Under the pieces are notes generated by a model. It did no database searches. It worked only from the letters and a program-made list of their open reading frames with translations, and had not been told where the DNA came from. 7,648 nucleotides of DNA. It comes from Actinomycetota bacterium. GTDB lineage: Bacteria; Actinomycetota; Acidimicrobiia; Acidimicrobiales; JAHWKP01. Positions 1-7,030 of this stretch are shown here, piece after piece. Where the stretch lies: contig JAHWKP010000084.1 in NCBI GenBank assembly GCA_019347775.1, forward strand, positions 1 to 7,648. The letters are read 5' to 3'. The number at the start of each line of letters is the position of its first letter. Positions within the stretch are counted from its first letter, which is position 1. Both the position numbers and the translations under genes were made by a program.

Positions 1-1487
1 GTACTGCGGACGTAGTCGATTTCAGGCTGCTGGCTTCGCACGACCGCATAGTCCGCTCCGCCCTCGCCGTAATAGATCCGGGGCTGGGTGATCTCGGGTG
101 CACCTGCCGGCGGGATGTCGCGCACGAGGAACTCCGGCTTTCCGTCCTCGGTCGCGGCATTGGCGGCCGAGAGGATGGACCCGAATCCGTGGGTGAACTG
201 CAGGTGCTGGTTCACCCAGGACTGCGTGGGCAGCTCGCTCGTCTCGATCTCTCGGGCCGAAATCAGAGTCTGCGTGAGGGAACCGTCGACGACATACCGG
301 TCGACGTCGACGTCGTTGAACCGGTAGTACTGGCGGAATTCCTGGAGCCGCTGGTAGGTCTGGCGAACGAACCGGGGATCCCACAACCGCAGGTTGTCCA
401 CGGTGTCGCGGTTGTCGGCGATGGCCTGAGCGTCGAGATTCTCCTTGTAAGGAAACTCCGTGAGCCGGATACCCGAGATGCCGTGGGCATGACGGGTCGA
501 AGCGATGTTGCGCTCGATGAAGGGACGCTCCCGTTGGGGTTCGTTCGGCTCGACGCGGAACTTCTGCACGAACGCCGGATAAAGACTGCCGACCACCAGG
601 GAAATGAATGCCCACAAACCAACCGCGAGCACGGGAAGGACCCACCCTTGGCGCCGGATGTTCACGACGAAGAGCACCGCAGCCGCGAGGGAGATGAACA
701 GGAGAAGGTTGATAGCTGGAAGCTGCGCGTTGACGTCGGTGTAGGTGGCTCCGTCGACAATGCCCCGGGTGGAGAAGTTCAACTCGAACCGCTGGAAGAA
801 GTACCCCACCGCCTTCACCAGGGCCATGAGCGCCAGCAGCACCGACAGGTGGGCCTTCACCGCGCTGGTGACTCGCGGCGCGATGCCCTGCACTCGGATG
901 CCTCCATTGAGGTAGTGAGCTGCCAGGGTGACGAGGGCGGTGGTGAACAGGGCCAAAAATGCCCAGTTGATGAGGAACGAGACGAACGGGAGCCGGAAGA
1001 CGTAGAAGCCGATATCACGGCCGAACTGCGCGTCGCTGGTGCCGAAGTCGGTCCCGTTGCGGAACAGCAGCCAGTTCTGCCACTGACCGGCGGCTCCCCC
1101 ACCCACCATCAGGGCCAGAACTACCGCCACGCCCAGCCGGATAAGCCCGGCCCGCGTCCCGACCACCTCTCGGTAGCGCGCCACGGCATCGTCGAGCCGA
1201 CCGGGGCCCTTTGGCGCCAACCGGTCGGCGATAACGAGATTGACCCACACCATGGCGAAGAACGCCAGGGTGAAAACGAAGAAGAGCACGATCTTCGCCC
1301 CGAGGACGCCGCGCCACACCGACTCGAGGCGAACCTCTTGGAACCACAGATAGTCGGTCCAGAAAACCGCGAGCCCCCGAAGCGAAGCCAGCACCACGAA
1401 CAGGATTCCGATGAGGGCTATGAGCCCCACGCGCCCCTTCGGAGTACCGCTGGTTCGCCGACGCGGCAGGTCGGTCGGCATCTTCAT
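1..1487 (-). CDS. UPF0182 (COG1615) family integral membrane protein, N-terminal half, cut by the window edge
   Basis: The reading frame starts at ATG 1487 and stays open to base 1, giving 495 residues; family members are usually about 900-1000 residues, so roughly half is missing. A basic N-terminus (KMPTDLPRRR) is followed by about seven hydrophobic segments at residues 21-41, 65-87, 115-133, 165-190, 210-231, 258-275 and 283-303, then a hydrophilic, probably extracytoplasmic domain. Family-like motifs are FGRDIGFYVFRLPF (155-168), HYLNGGIR (191-198), QKFRVEPNE with PFIERNIASTR (308-332), LRLWD (366-370), FNDVDVDRY (390-398) and HLQFTHGFG (428-436). It resembles M. tuberculosis Rv3193c; the biochemical function of the family is unknown. 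A stop codon (TAG, plus-strand 1500-1502) lies 12 nt upstream in frame, so the start is ATG 1487 or ATG 1481. Neither has a clear Shine-Dalgarno sequence. The gene begins 50 nt after the DivIVA gene stop and is probably cotranscribed. Family call is firm; function is not assigned. Confidence 0.93.
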   Translation of the reverse strand, partial: MKMPTDLPRRRTSGTPKGRVGLIALIGILFVVLASLRGLAVFWTDYLWFQEVRLESVWRGVLGAKIVLFFVFTLAFFAMVWVNLVIADRLAPKGPGRLDDAVARYREVVGTRAGLIRLGVAVVLALMVGGGAAGQWQNWLLFRNGTDFGTSDAQFGRDIGFYVFRLPFVSFLINWAFLALFTTALVTLAAHYLNGGIRVQGIAPRVTSAVKAHLSVLLALMALVKAVGYFFQRFELNFSTRGIVDGATYTDVNAQLPAINLLLFISLAAAVLFVVNIRRQGWVLPVLAVGLWAFISLVVGSLYPAFVQKFRVEPNEPQRERPFIERNIASTRHAHGISGIRLTEFPYKENLDAQAIADNRDTVDNLRLWDPRFVRQTYQRLQEFRQYYRFNDVDVDRYVVDGSLTQTLISAREIETSELPTQSWVNQHLQFTHGFGSILSAANAATEDGKPEFLVRDIPPAGAPEITQPRIYYGEGGADYAVVRSQQPEIDYVRS

Positions 1488-1537
1488 CGAAGCATCAGCC
1501 TATGGGTTACGGCGCACTATGGCGGCAGGCGCGGTGC

Positions 1538-3229
1538 TCAGGGCGTTGGGACCACGAGGCACCTGCAGCCCGAGTGCGCGGGCGGTAGAACCTGGCCCGT
1601 AGGAAAGGCCTCGCCTCGGGACGTCGGGCCTGCAAGCGCGTTGTCCTCGCAATCGGGGCACGGATCCCCGCCGTCATCGACTACCCACGCCAACTTCGCC
1701 GACCCTGCCGCCACATAGACACCAGCGGCATAGGCCGCGGCTAGATACTCCGACGCCAGTCTCTCGAGACGAGCCGATCTCCATTCGCGGTATGCAGCCC
1801 CGACTACGTCGACGACGGCCTGCTCGTCATCTCCCCCCGCGGCCGACTTCAGCGCTCTGGTCACAGCCCGCCGCACCGGCCTCACCAGTTCCTCGGCCAG
1901 GCGGTCGGAGATGGCAACGAGGTCGATCCCCTCTCTGCCGGCCGGTGCGCCCACCGATTGGGCTCCCGCGGCACCCGCTTCCTCCACCGCCGCTTGGGCC
2001 ACCGAGCTGTAGCGAGCCGCCTGCGCCTGCTCTGTCCCGAGAGTCACGTCGAGCGACGGCCGACCCTTACGGCTGCGAATTCGGTCAAGGACGTCGTTCT
2101 GTTCGTCCTGCAACGAGCGCTTGAGTTTGCGCACCAGCGGACCGACGATCGGATCCAACTGGATGTCGCGATGCTGGAGGTGATCCTCCGGGTCGGCCGC
2201 GTGCGCGATGACCTCTTCGGGCGCCGTCACGGGATCGGGCGGCGCGGCCCGCTCAGCTCGAATCCGGGCGAACACCTCCTCGGCCGCACTCTCGGCCTGG
2301 GTCGTCTGGACGGGTTCGGGCTGGGGCTCCGGTTGGACGGGTTCTGGTCGGGGCTCGGGTTCCGGTTGGGGCTCGGGTTCCGGTTGGGGCTCGGGTTCCG
2401 GTTGGGGCTCGGGTTCCGGTTGGGGCTGGGGCTCTGGTTGGGGTTCGGGCTCTGATCGGGGCTCGGGTTCCGGTTGGCGCTCCGGCGCGGGTGCTACCGC
2501 CGAGCGCTCTGCGGCTTCAGCCGCGCTACGGGCTGCTTCGGGAGCATGGTCGAGTGTGGAAACGGCCTCTTCCAGGTTCTGGCGCACAGCGGCGTAGGCC
2601 TCGAGAAGGCGATCCCGCCCTGCACCGAGTCGCTCGACCTGTAGATGGGCGACGCGTCGCTTCTCCGCCAGATCCGACAGCACCGCATCGCGCGACGCTT
2701 CGGCATCCCGGATCATGTCCTGTGCCCGCCAGGCGGCGTCAGCCAATAGCGCCTGGGCTTCCTCCTCGGCCTGCCGCGCTCGTTCCGCTGCGGCCGATTC
2801 AGCCTCCTCCTGTCGCGCACTCAGCACGCCCGACGCCTCAGCCCGCATCGCCTCCGACTCTGCTGCCGCGTCAGTCCGAAGCCGCGAGGCAGCCTCCTCG
2901 GCCTTGGTCCGGATGTCCTCGGCCGCCTCTTCGGCGGTACGGACGATTCGGGCGGTCTCATCGCCGAGTGCGCTCATCAGCGTCTCTCGGTCCACCGCGG
3001 GCGGGGGTGCCTGCCGCAGGGCCTCGAGTTCTATTAGGAGCTCGTCGTGGCGGGCCCGCAAGCGAGCCAGTTCGTCGGCAACCTGAGCGAGAAAGGCCCT
3101 TACTTCCTGTTGGTCGTAGCCCCGAAAAGACGTGCTGAAACGGTGCCGGCCGACGTCCTCGGGACTAAGCGGAGGCAGAGTTCCGTCGAGACCGTCGGAC
3201 CCGGGATCGGGTCTTTCGCCCAGCACCAT
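1538..3229 (-). CDS. DivIVA-domain coiled-coil protein with Pro-Glu-Gln linker and phage Mu F-like C-terminal CxxC/HxxCxC region
   Basis: A 563-residue cytoplasmic protein with no membrane helix. Residues 21-55 match the DivIVA head: LSPEDVGRHRF, then SFRGYDQQEVRAFLAQV, nearly the same as Bacillus subtilis DivIVA around its membrane-inserting Phe17/Arg18 (here Phe35/Arg36). Residues 50-245 are an Ala/Glu/Arg-rich coiled coil. Residues 249-308 are a PEPEPQ-type repeat linker. Residues 355-515 are mostly helical. The tail has PCPDC (Cys524, Cys527), GEAFPTG, then PPAHSGCRC (His552, Cys555, Cys557). The CxxC...G...PPxHxxCRC order resembles the C-terminus of Mu F/SPP1 gp7-type minor head proteins and could bind a metal. 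DivIVA proteins scaffold poles and septa by binding curved membrane; that role here is inferred. The chosen ATG gives 18 residues more than B. subtilis DivIVA and overlaps the kinase gene by 65 nt. A GTG at 3226 or a later non-ATG start is possible. An AGGCTCAGG stretch just upstream is a weak ribosome site. The DivIVA call is firm; the Mu F relation is likely but rests on motifs only. Confidence 0.88.
   Translation of the reverse strand: MVLGERPDPGSDGLDGTLPPLSPEDVGRHRFSTSFRGYDQQEVRAFLAQVADELARLRARHDELLIELEALRQAPPPAVDRETLMSALGDETARIVRTAEEAAEDIRTKAEEAASRLRTDAAAESEAMRAEASGVLSARQEEAESAAAERARQAEEEAQALLADAAWRAQDMIRDAEASRDAVLSDLAEKRRVAHLQVERLGAGRDRLLEAYAAVRQNLEEAVSTLDHAPEAARSAAEAAERSAVAPAPERQPEPEPRSEPEPQPEPQPQPEPEPQPEPEPQPEPEPQPEPEPRPEPVQPEPQPEPVQTTQAESAAEEVFARIRAERAAPPDPVTAPEEVIAHAADPEDHLQHRDIQLDPIVGPLVRKLKRSLQDEQNDVLDRIRSRKGRPSLDVTLGTEQAQAARYSSVAQAAVEEAGAAGAQSVGAPAGREGIDLVAISDRLAEELVRPVRRAVTRALKSAAGGDDEQAVVDVVGAAYREWRSARLERLASEYLAAAYAAGVYVAAGSAKLAWVVDDGGDPCPDCEDNALAGPTSRGEAFPTGQVLPPAHSGCRCLVVPTP
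2357..2428. repeat. 18-bp tandem repeat encoding the PEPEPQ linker
   Basis: The plus-strand unit GGGTTCCGGTTGGGGCTC occurs three times exactly (2357-2374, 2375-2392, 2393-2410). A fourth copy (2411-2428) has one mismatch. Degenerate copies extend the tract to about 2306-2485. The unit is six codons long, so gain or loss of units keeps the DivIVA gene in frame and changes only the length of the Pro/Glu/Gln linker between the coiled coil and the C-terminal region. On the minus strand the units read as alternating PEP and Q/R residues. Confidence 0.92.
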
Positions 3230-5873
3230 TGCCTGAGCCTAAGGCGCTGCTTCCCACCGAAAGTGGAAGGAACAATGTGAACGTCGATCCACTTCCCGGC
3301 TGCGACCGGCACGTCAACTTGCCGTCGTGTACTTCGGCCACCCGCTGGGCCAGTGCGAGGCCGAGCCCTAGCCCTCCGTAGGACCGGGTGTCGGAGGCGT
3401 CGCCTTGAGCGAACTCGCCGAACGCCTGGGCCTGCTGGTCCTCGGTCATTCCGATGCCCTGGTCCTTGACCGAGATCTCGACGCCGGGTGTGCCGTCACG
3501 TTCGGCGGGCTGGGCGTCGATGGCGATCTTGCCTCCGGCAGGCGAGAACTTGACGGCGTTGTCGATCAGCTCGTGGATAGCGGCGCGTGCCCAGCGAGGA
3601 TCGGCATGAACGGTCGGTGTACCCCGGGCAATCCGTCGAGTGACGCTTCTGGGCTTCGAACGGCCATCGCGGGCGGGAGCGCCGCGCTTGAGCCGGTCGG
3701 CCCACAGTTGCACCTCGTCGTCGAGCAATCGACGCAAGTCCAACGGCTCCGGTCGCAGGGTCACACTGCCGCCGGTCGCCGCGAAGAACTCCAGCATCTC
3801 GACGATCCGAAGCAACTTGTCGGACGATTCGACTATCTCGTGGTGCCAGCTGCGGGCGCGCTCCTCCGGCACGTTGCGGTTAGCGAGAATTTCGGCGAAA
3901 CCCTTGATGCCGGTGAGAGGCGTGCGCAGCTCGTGCCCTACGCGGGAGAGGAACTCGGTCTTCATGCGTTCGACCTCACGTTCCTTTCTGAGATCGCGAA
4001 GCACGAAGACGTTGCCGGCCAGCTCGCGGCGCGATCCGCGTAGGACTCCAGCAGAGATAGCGACCGGAACACTGGCGCGGTCGGACCTGATCACCGATCC
4101 GACTGCGGACCACCGAGTAGGCGAGGGCTTCCGCAGGCGTCTGGAAAGGTCACCACCTTCAGCGTTGACCAGCTGCACTACGTCCGCCGCTCGCCTTCCT
4201 CTTACGCCGGCCGCCCCCACGCCGAGCAACTCTTCGGCTGCCTGGTTGAAGTCAGTCACGCGGCCGCGGGCGTTGATGGCAATGAGCGCCTCGCCCATGC
4301 CCGCCACGACCGCCTCCAGCCGATTCCGGAGCCGGGTCTCGTCGTCGGCAGCGCGTCGTAGAGCGGCGGTCTGATCCTCGATGGCGCCGGCCATCGAGTC
4401 GAACGTGCGGCCCAGGACGCCGACCTCGTCATCGCTGCGAACCCCGGACCGGACGCCCCGCCGGCCCTCCTCAATCCTCTCGGCGGCGCGCGTCAGGCGT
4501 CTGAGACCTCCCCCGATGCGATCGCCGACGACCGCGGCGACGAGCAGCGCCAGGATCGTCCCTCCGAGGGCGATGAGGAACAGAGTTCGGAAGAGCGACT
4601 CGCGTGTCTCGGCCACGAGAGTCGTGGGCGTCGACGCGACGACCGCTATGGCCGCCGACCCGCTCGGCGCCGGGATAGGACGGGCGGCGACGAAATAGTC
4701 GGGCGTCACCCGCGTTTCGGGCCGTCCGGTCGAAAGAATGTCTCGTGAGATCGCCGCCGCTACTCCGTCTGAGGGCTGGGGGCCGAATGCCGCAAGCTGA
4801 GCGTTCTCCGACCACAGGGCGAGACTGAGCAAGCGATCGTCGGCGGCCCGATCCGACAAGAAGCCCGCGTCGAGGGTTTCGACGGACATCACTATCGCCA
4901 CGACATCCTGGCCCGGACCGATCACGGGACTGGCGCTGACCACCACGACCGAGCCGCCGACCACCTCCACTCCGGCCCGCTGGCCCCGCCGAGCGATGGC
5001 GTCTTCGACCAGTCCTGTCTGGGCCGCGGCTCTGACATCGGCCTCGTCGACGCCGGCCCTGCCCAGAACAGATCCGTCTGGCTGCACGAGTCCCAGCCCA
5101 GCCGGACGAGCGGAGAAGAACTCCCTCGCTTCCTCGAGCAGCGCGCTCAGCGCGGCCGACGACGCTTGGCCCGAAGTAGCCGCCAGAAATTCGTCGCGGT
5201 TGGCCTCGTTGACGAGGAATCGACTCGTGAAGTCCGAACGCTGACGGGCGGCATCGGTGCGGTCGCGCAGGAATGCGGCCTCCGTGGCTGCCCTGGTGTC
5301 CAGTCGACGGATGGCCTCGTCCTCGACGGTGCCGGACAGGACCGTCGACAAGGCGACCGACAGAACGAGCACGACCAGCAGGAGAGTGCCTGCGGCACTG
5401 GCTCCGACCCGGGCGGCGATCGAGCGGCGAGATTCGGCCAACAACGCGCCGAGTACGGCCGCACCTCCAAGGGCGAGCAGCGCCGCAGTGAGAATGTCGG
5501 CCCCGCCGAACGTGTCCGATCTCGTCGTGAGGGTGGTTCGGGCCACCGCGGAACACCCGAGAAGAACGAGGCCGGACCACATCAGCCGTCGACCCAGTGC
5601 GCTCCCGTGCCAGGGGGCGGTCCCCGCCGCGGCGAGGGCGATACCGACCGACTGGGCCACCAAGACACCGGTCGCGTCACCGTCGACGATCAGCGAGCCG
5701 GCCAGGAAGGCGGCGATTCCTATGAGCGTGAAGCCGAGTCCGAGCGCGGCGCGCGCCCACGCCACGAGGGTCATCAGCTCGCCCCGCAGCGCCACCAGCG
5801 CCAGTCCGGCAGCGGCCGCGAGGAACGTGACGAACTGGGCGGCGAAGTCCAGCTGTGCCGCGGAAGAGCTCAC
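3165..5873 (-). CDS. Membrane sensor histidine kinase (multi-TM, extracytoplasmic sensor, HAMP, PAS, HisKA, HATPase_c)
   Basis: A 902-residue histidine kinase. Five hydrophobic segments lie at about residues 10-29, 37-61, 68-85, 97-113 and 125-147. A sixth helix (155-180) leads into an extracytoplasmic region (181-427) that looks like a Cache/CHASE-type sensor, followed by the last helix (428-449). A HAMP linker (450-503) and a PAS-like domain (515-625) come next. The HisKA H-box is FLSRVGHELRTPL with phosphoacceptor His647. The ATPase domain (755-871) has the N-box HELIDNAVKFSP (Asn772), the G1 box KDQGIGM, the F-box FGEFAQGD and the G2 box GGLGLGLA, so it appears catalytically complete. It should autophosphorylate and pass phosphate to a response regulator, but none is in the window. 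The start is GTG 5873, which shares GTGA with the protease stop, indicating translational coupling. Residues after 871 (LPLS) form a basic tail that is not part of the kinase fold and partly overlaps the DivIVA gene. The ligand is unknown. Confidence 0.95.
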   Translation of the reverse strand: MSSSAAQLDFAAQFVTFLAAAAGLALVALRGELMTLVAWARAALGLGFTLIGIAAFLAGSLIVDGDATGVLVAQSVGIALAAAGTAPWHGSALGRRLMWSGLVLLGCSAVARTTLTTRSDTFGGADILTAALLALGGAAVLGALLAESRRSIAARVGASAAGTLLLVVLVLSVALSTVLSGTVEDEAIRRLDTRAATEAAFLRDRTDAARQRSDFTSRFLVNEANRDEFLAATSGQASSAALSALLEEAREFFSARPAGLGLVQPDGSVLGRAGVDEADVRAAAQTGLVEDAIARRGQRAGVEVVGGSVVVVSASPVIGPGQDVVAIVMSVETLDAGFLSDRAADDRLLSLALWSENAQLAAFGPQPSDGVAAAISRDILSTGRPETRVTPDYFVAARPIPAPSGSAAIAVVASTPTTLVAETRESLFRTLFLIALGGTILALLVAAVVGDRIGGGLRRLTRAAERIEEGRRGVRSGVRSDDEVGVLGRTFDSMAGAIEDQTAALRRAADDETRLRNRLEAVVAGMGEALIAINARGRVTDFNQAAEELLGVGAAGVRGRRAADVVQLVNAEGGDLSRRLRKPSPTRWSAVGSVIRSDRASVPVAISAGVLRGSRRELAGNVFVLRDLRKEREVERMKTEFLSRVGHELRTPLTGIKGFAEILANRNVPEERARSWHHEIVESSDKLLRIVEMLEFFAATGGSVTLRPEPLDLRRLLDDEVQLWADRLKRGAPARDGRSKPRSVTRRIARGTPTVHADPRWARAAIHELIDNAVKFSPAGGKIAIDAQPAERDGTPGVEISVKDQGIGMTEDQQAQAFGEFAQGDASDTRSYGGLGLGLALAQRVAEVHDGKLTCRSQPGSGSTFTLFLPLSVGSSALGSGNGAGRKTRSRVRRSRRNSASA
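5870..5873 (-). other. GTGA stop/start overlap coupling the protease and kinase genes
   Basis: On the minus strand the four bases GTGA hold both the GTG start of the kinase (5873-5871) and the TGA stop of the protease (5872-5870). There is no strong Shine-Dalgarno sequence in the preceding CTCGGACCGCCACG, so kinase translation probably depends on ribosomes finishing the protease gene. Confidence 0.9.
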
Positions 5874-7030
5874 CGTGGCGGTCCGAGCGCGCTCAGGTCT
5901 CCCCCGATGCGCCCGAGGGCGACCAGGGCCGACTCCAGATTGGCGACGGGGATGATCAAAAGATTCTCACCGGCGTGCGCCTGTGCCTCGGCCGCGTTGG
6001 ACTCCGGCACCAGGAAAACCTCCACTCCGGCGTCGGTGACGGCCGCAGCCTTCTGTCCGACACCGCCGATGGGAACGATATTTCCGTCGATGTTGATCGC
6101 ACCGGTGACGGCTACCCGTCGGCCACCGGTGAGCTCGCCCGGAGTCAAAAGGTCAATAACTGTCAAGGCGAACGCAAGGCCTGCGGAGGGGCCCCCGATG
6201 TCCTGCGACTCGATGCGGACCTCGAAGGGCAGGTTGAACCGCTGATCCTTGGTCCGCAGCGCGACTCCCATCACTGCGCCCGCTCCTGGAGGGCACTCGA
6301 CTTCCTCAGGACAGGGGACGAGCCCGACCTCCACGGAAGTAGCCGTGCCGTCTGGCTCGCGGATTTTCAAGGGGAGGGTTTGACCTGGGCTGCGGGCCGC
6401 AACGGCCGCCTGGACCCCTTCGACGGTTGACACCGGCTCTCCTCCGGCGGACACGATCACATCGCCGGGGCTCAGCGTCGCCTCGGCCGGCGATCCGGGG
6501 ATAAGGATTTGTTCCACGATGGCTCCGGATCCGACGCGTTCGACGGGGAAACCGAGACGGCGTAAGGCGACGGCGATAGCGACGTCTTTCGAGTCGTCGA
6601 TTGCCTGCAGGTTCACCTGGCGGAACTGATCAGGCGTCTGGTCTCCGAGAATCTGCTCCTCAGGAAAAATGTCGACGTCAGGGTCGAGCCAGCCGAACAG
6701 GAGGTCCAAGACGGTCGGCCGGCTCTGCAGCTCGACGGTGGTCAGCAGAATTTGGCCCTGGGGCGGATGCGCCCTGTCGGCGGGCACGCCGACGAGTGGG
6801 TTGACCGGCGTCGCGCCCCCTGGGTAGAGGGCGAAATACGGCAGCGGGCTGTTGGCACCCGCCAGAACCGTCAAGGCCGCGACCACCGGAACGACGAATC
6901 GCCAGAGGCGGCGCGGCTCTGTTGACTCGAGAGACGCCCAGGCCAGAGGACCCCGGGCTACGATCGTCGCCGAATCACGCACTTGAGCACAGTTTGTCGC
7001 CAGAATTCGATGCGCACGGCGGCGACCCAC
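5870..7030 (-). CDS. ylbL: YlbL-type PDZ domain / Lon-like serine protease, membrane anchored
   Basis: A protein of up to 386 residues of the YlbL/Rv3194c family. An N-terminal signal anchor (about 43-59, FVVPVVAALTVLAGA) is followed by SPLPYFALYPGGATPVNPLV, typical of the family. A PDZ domain covers about 160-236 (GSPAEATLSPGDVIVSAGG is its core). The Lon-like protease domain covers about 255-375, with nucleophile Ser282 in GGPSAGLAFAL and Lys327 in PIGGVGQKAAAV, the Ser-Lys dyad of Lon proteases. There is no ATPase domain, so it should degrade or process envelope substrates outside the membrane without ATP. An uncommon-looking Cys240/Cys246 pair (CPEEVEC) lies between the two domains. The start is uncertain: GTG 7030 leaves a long 42-residue leader and only 15 nt to the divergent ATG at 7046. 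GTG 6982 (370 residues) is an alternative that leaves room for promoters. M. tuberculosis Rv3194c is about 340 residues. It is probably the first gene of the four-gene unit. Confidence 0.94.
   Translation of the reverse strand: MGRRRAHRILATNCAQVRDSATIVARGPLAWASLESTEPRRLWRFVVPVVAALTVLAGANSPLPYFALYPGGATPVNPLVGVPADRAHPPQGQILLTTVELQSRPTVLDLLFGWLDPDVDIFPEEQILGDQTPDQFRQVNLQAIDDSKDVAIAVALRRLGFPVERVGSGAIVEQILIPGSPAEATLSPGDVIVSAGGEPVSTVEGVQAAVAARSPGQTLPLKIREPDGTATSVEVGLVPCPEEVECPPGAGAVMGVALRTKDQRFNLPFEVRIESQDIGGPSAGLAFALTVIDLLTPGELTGGRRVAVTGAINIDGNIVPIGGVGQKAAAVTDAGVEVFLVPESNAAEAQAHAGENLLIIPVANLESALVALGRIGGDLSALGPPR

Noticed and set aside
1488..1537. Promoter or terminator in the 50-nt gap before UPF0182
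   Set aside because: No T-tract hairpin, no convincing -35/-10 pair and no Shine-Dalgarno sequence could be seen.
189..1718. A 509-codon plus-strand open frame antisense to UPF0182
   Set aside because: It lies opposite a gene with clear family motifs. Its product is a low-complexity His/Glu/Arg/Pro-rich mix with no recognisable domain, as expected of an antisense frame in GC-rich DNA.
2357..2428. Regularly spaced repeats as a possible CRISPR array
   Set aside because: The 18-bp units are directly adjacent without spacers and are coding and in frame.
1958..2455. Gly/Leu-rich plus-strand frame over the tandem repeat
   Set aside because: The periodic product is simply the antisense of the PEPEPQ repeat; the minus-strand frame continues into DivIVA homology and is the real one.
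5166..6245. A 359-codon plus-strand open frame across the kinase/protease boundary
   Set aside because: It runs antisense to two genes with intact catalytic motifs and has Arg/Gly/Ser-rich composition without domains.
6983..7011. Plus-strand promoter with TTGAGC, 17-nt spacing and TTCGAT for the divergent ORF
   Set aside because: The -35 match is fair but the -10 match is poor, and such partial matches are common by chance; not supported as a feature.
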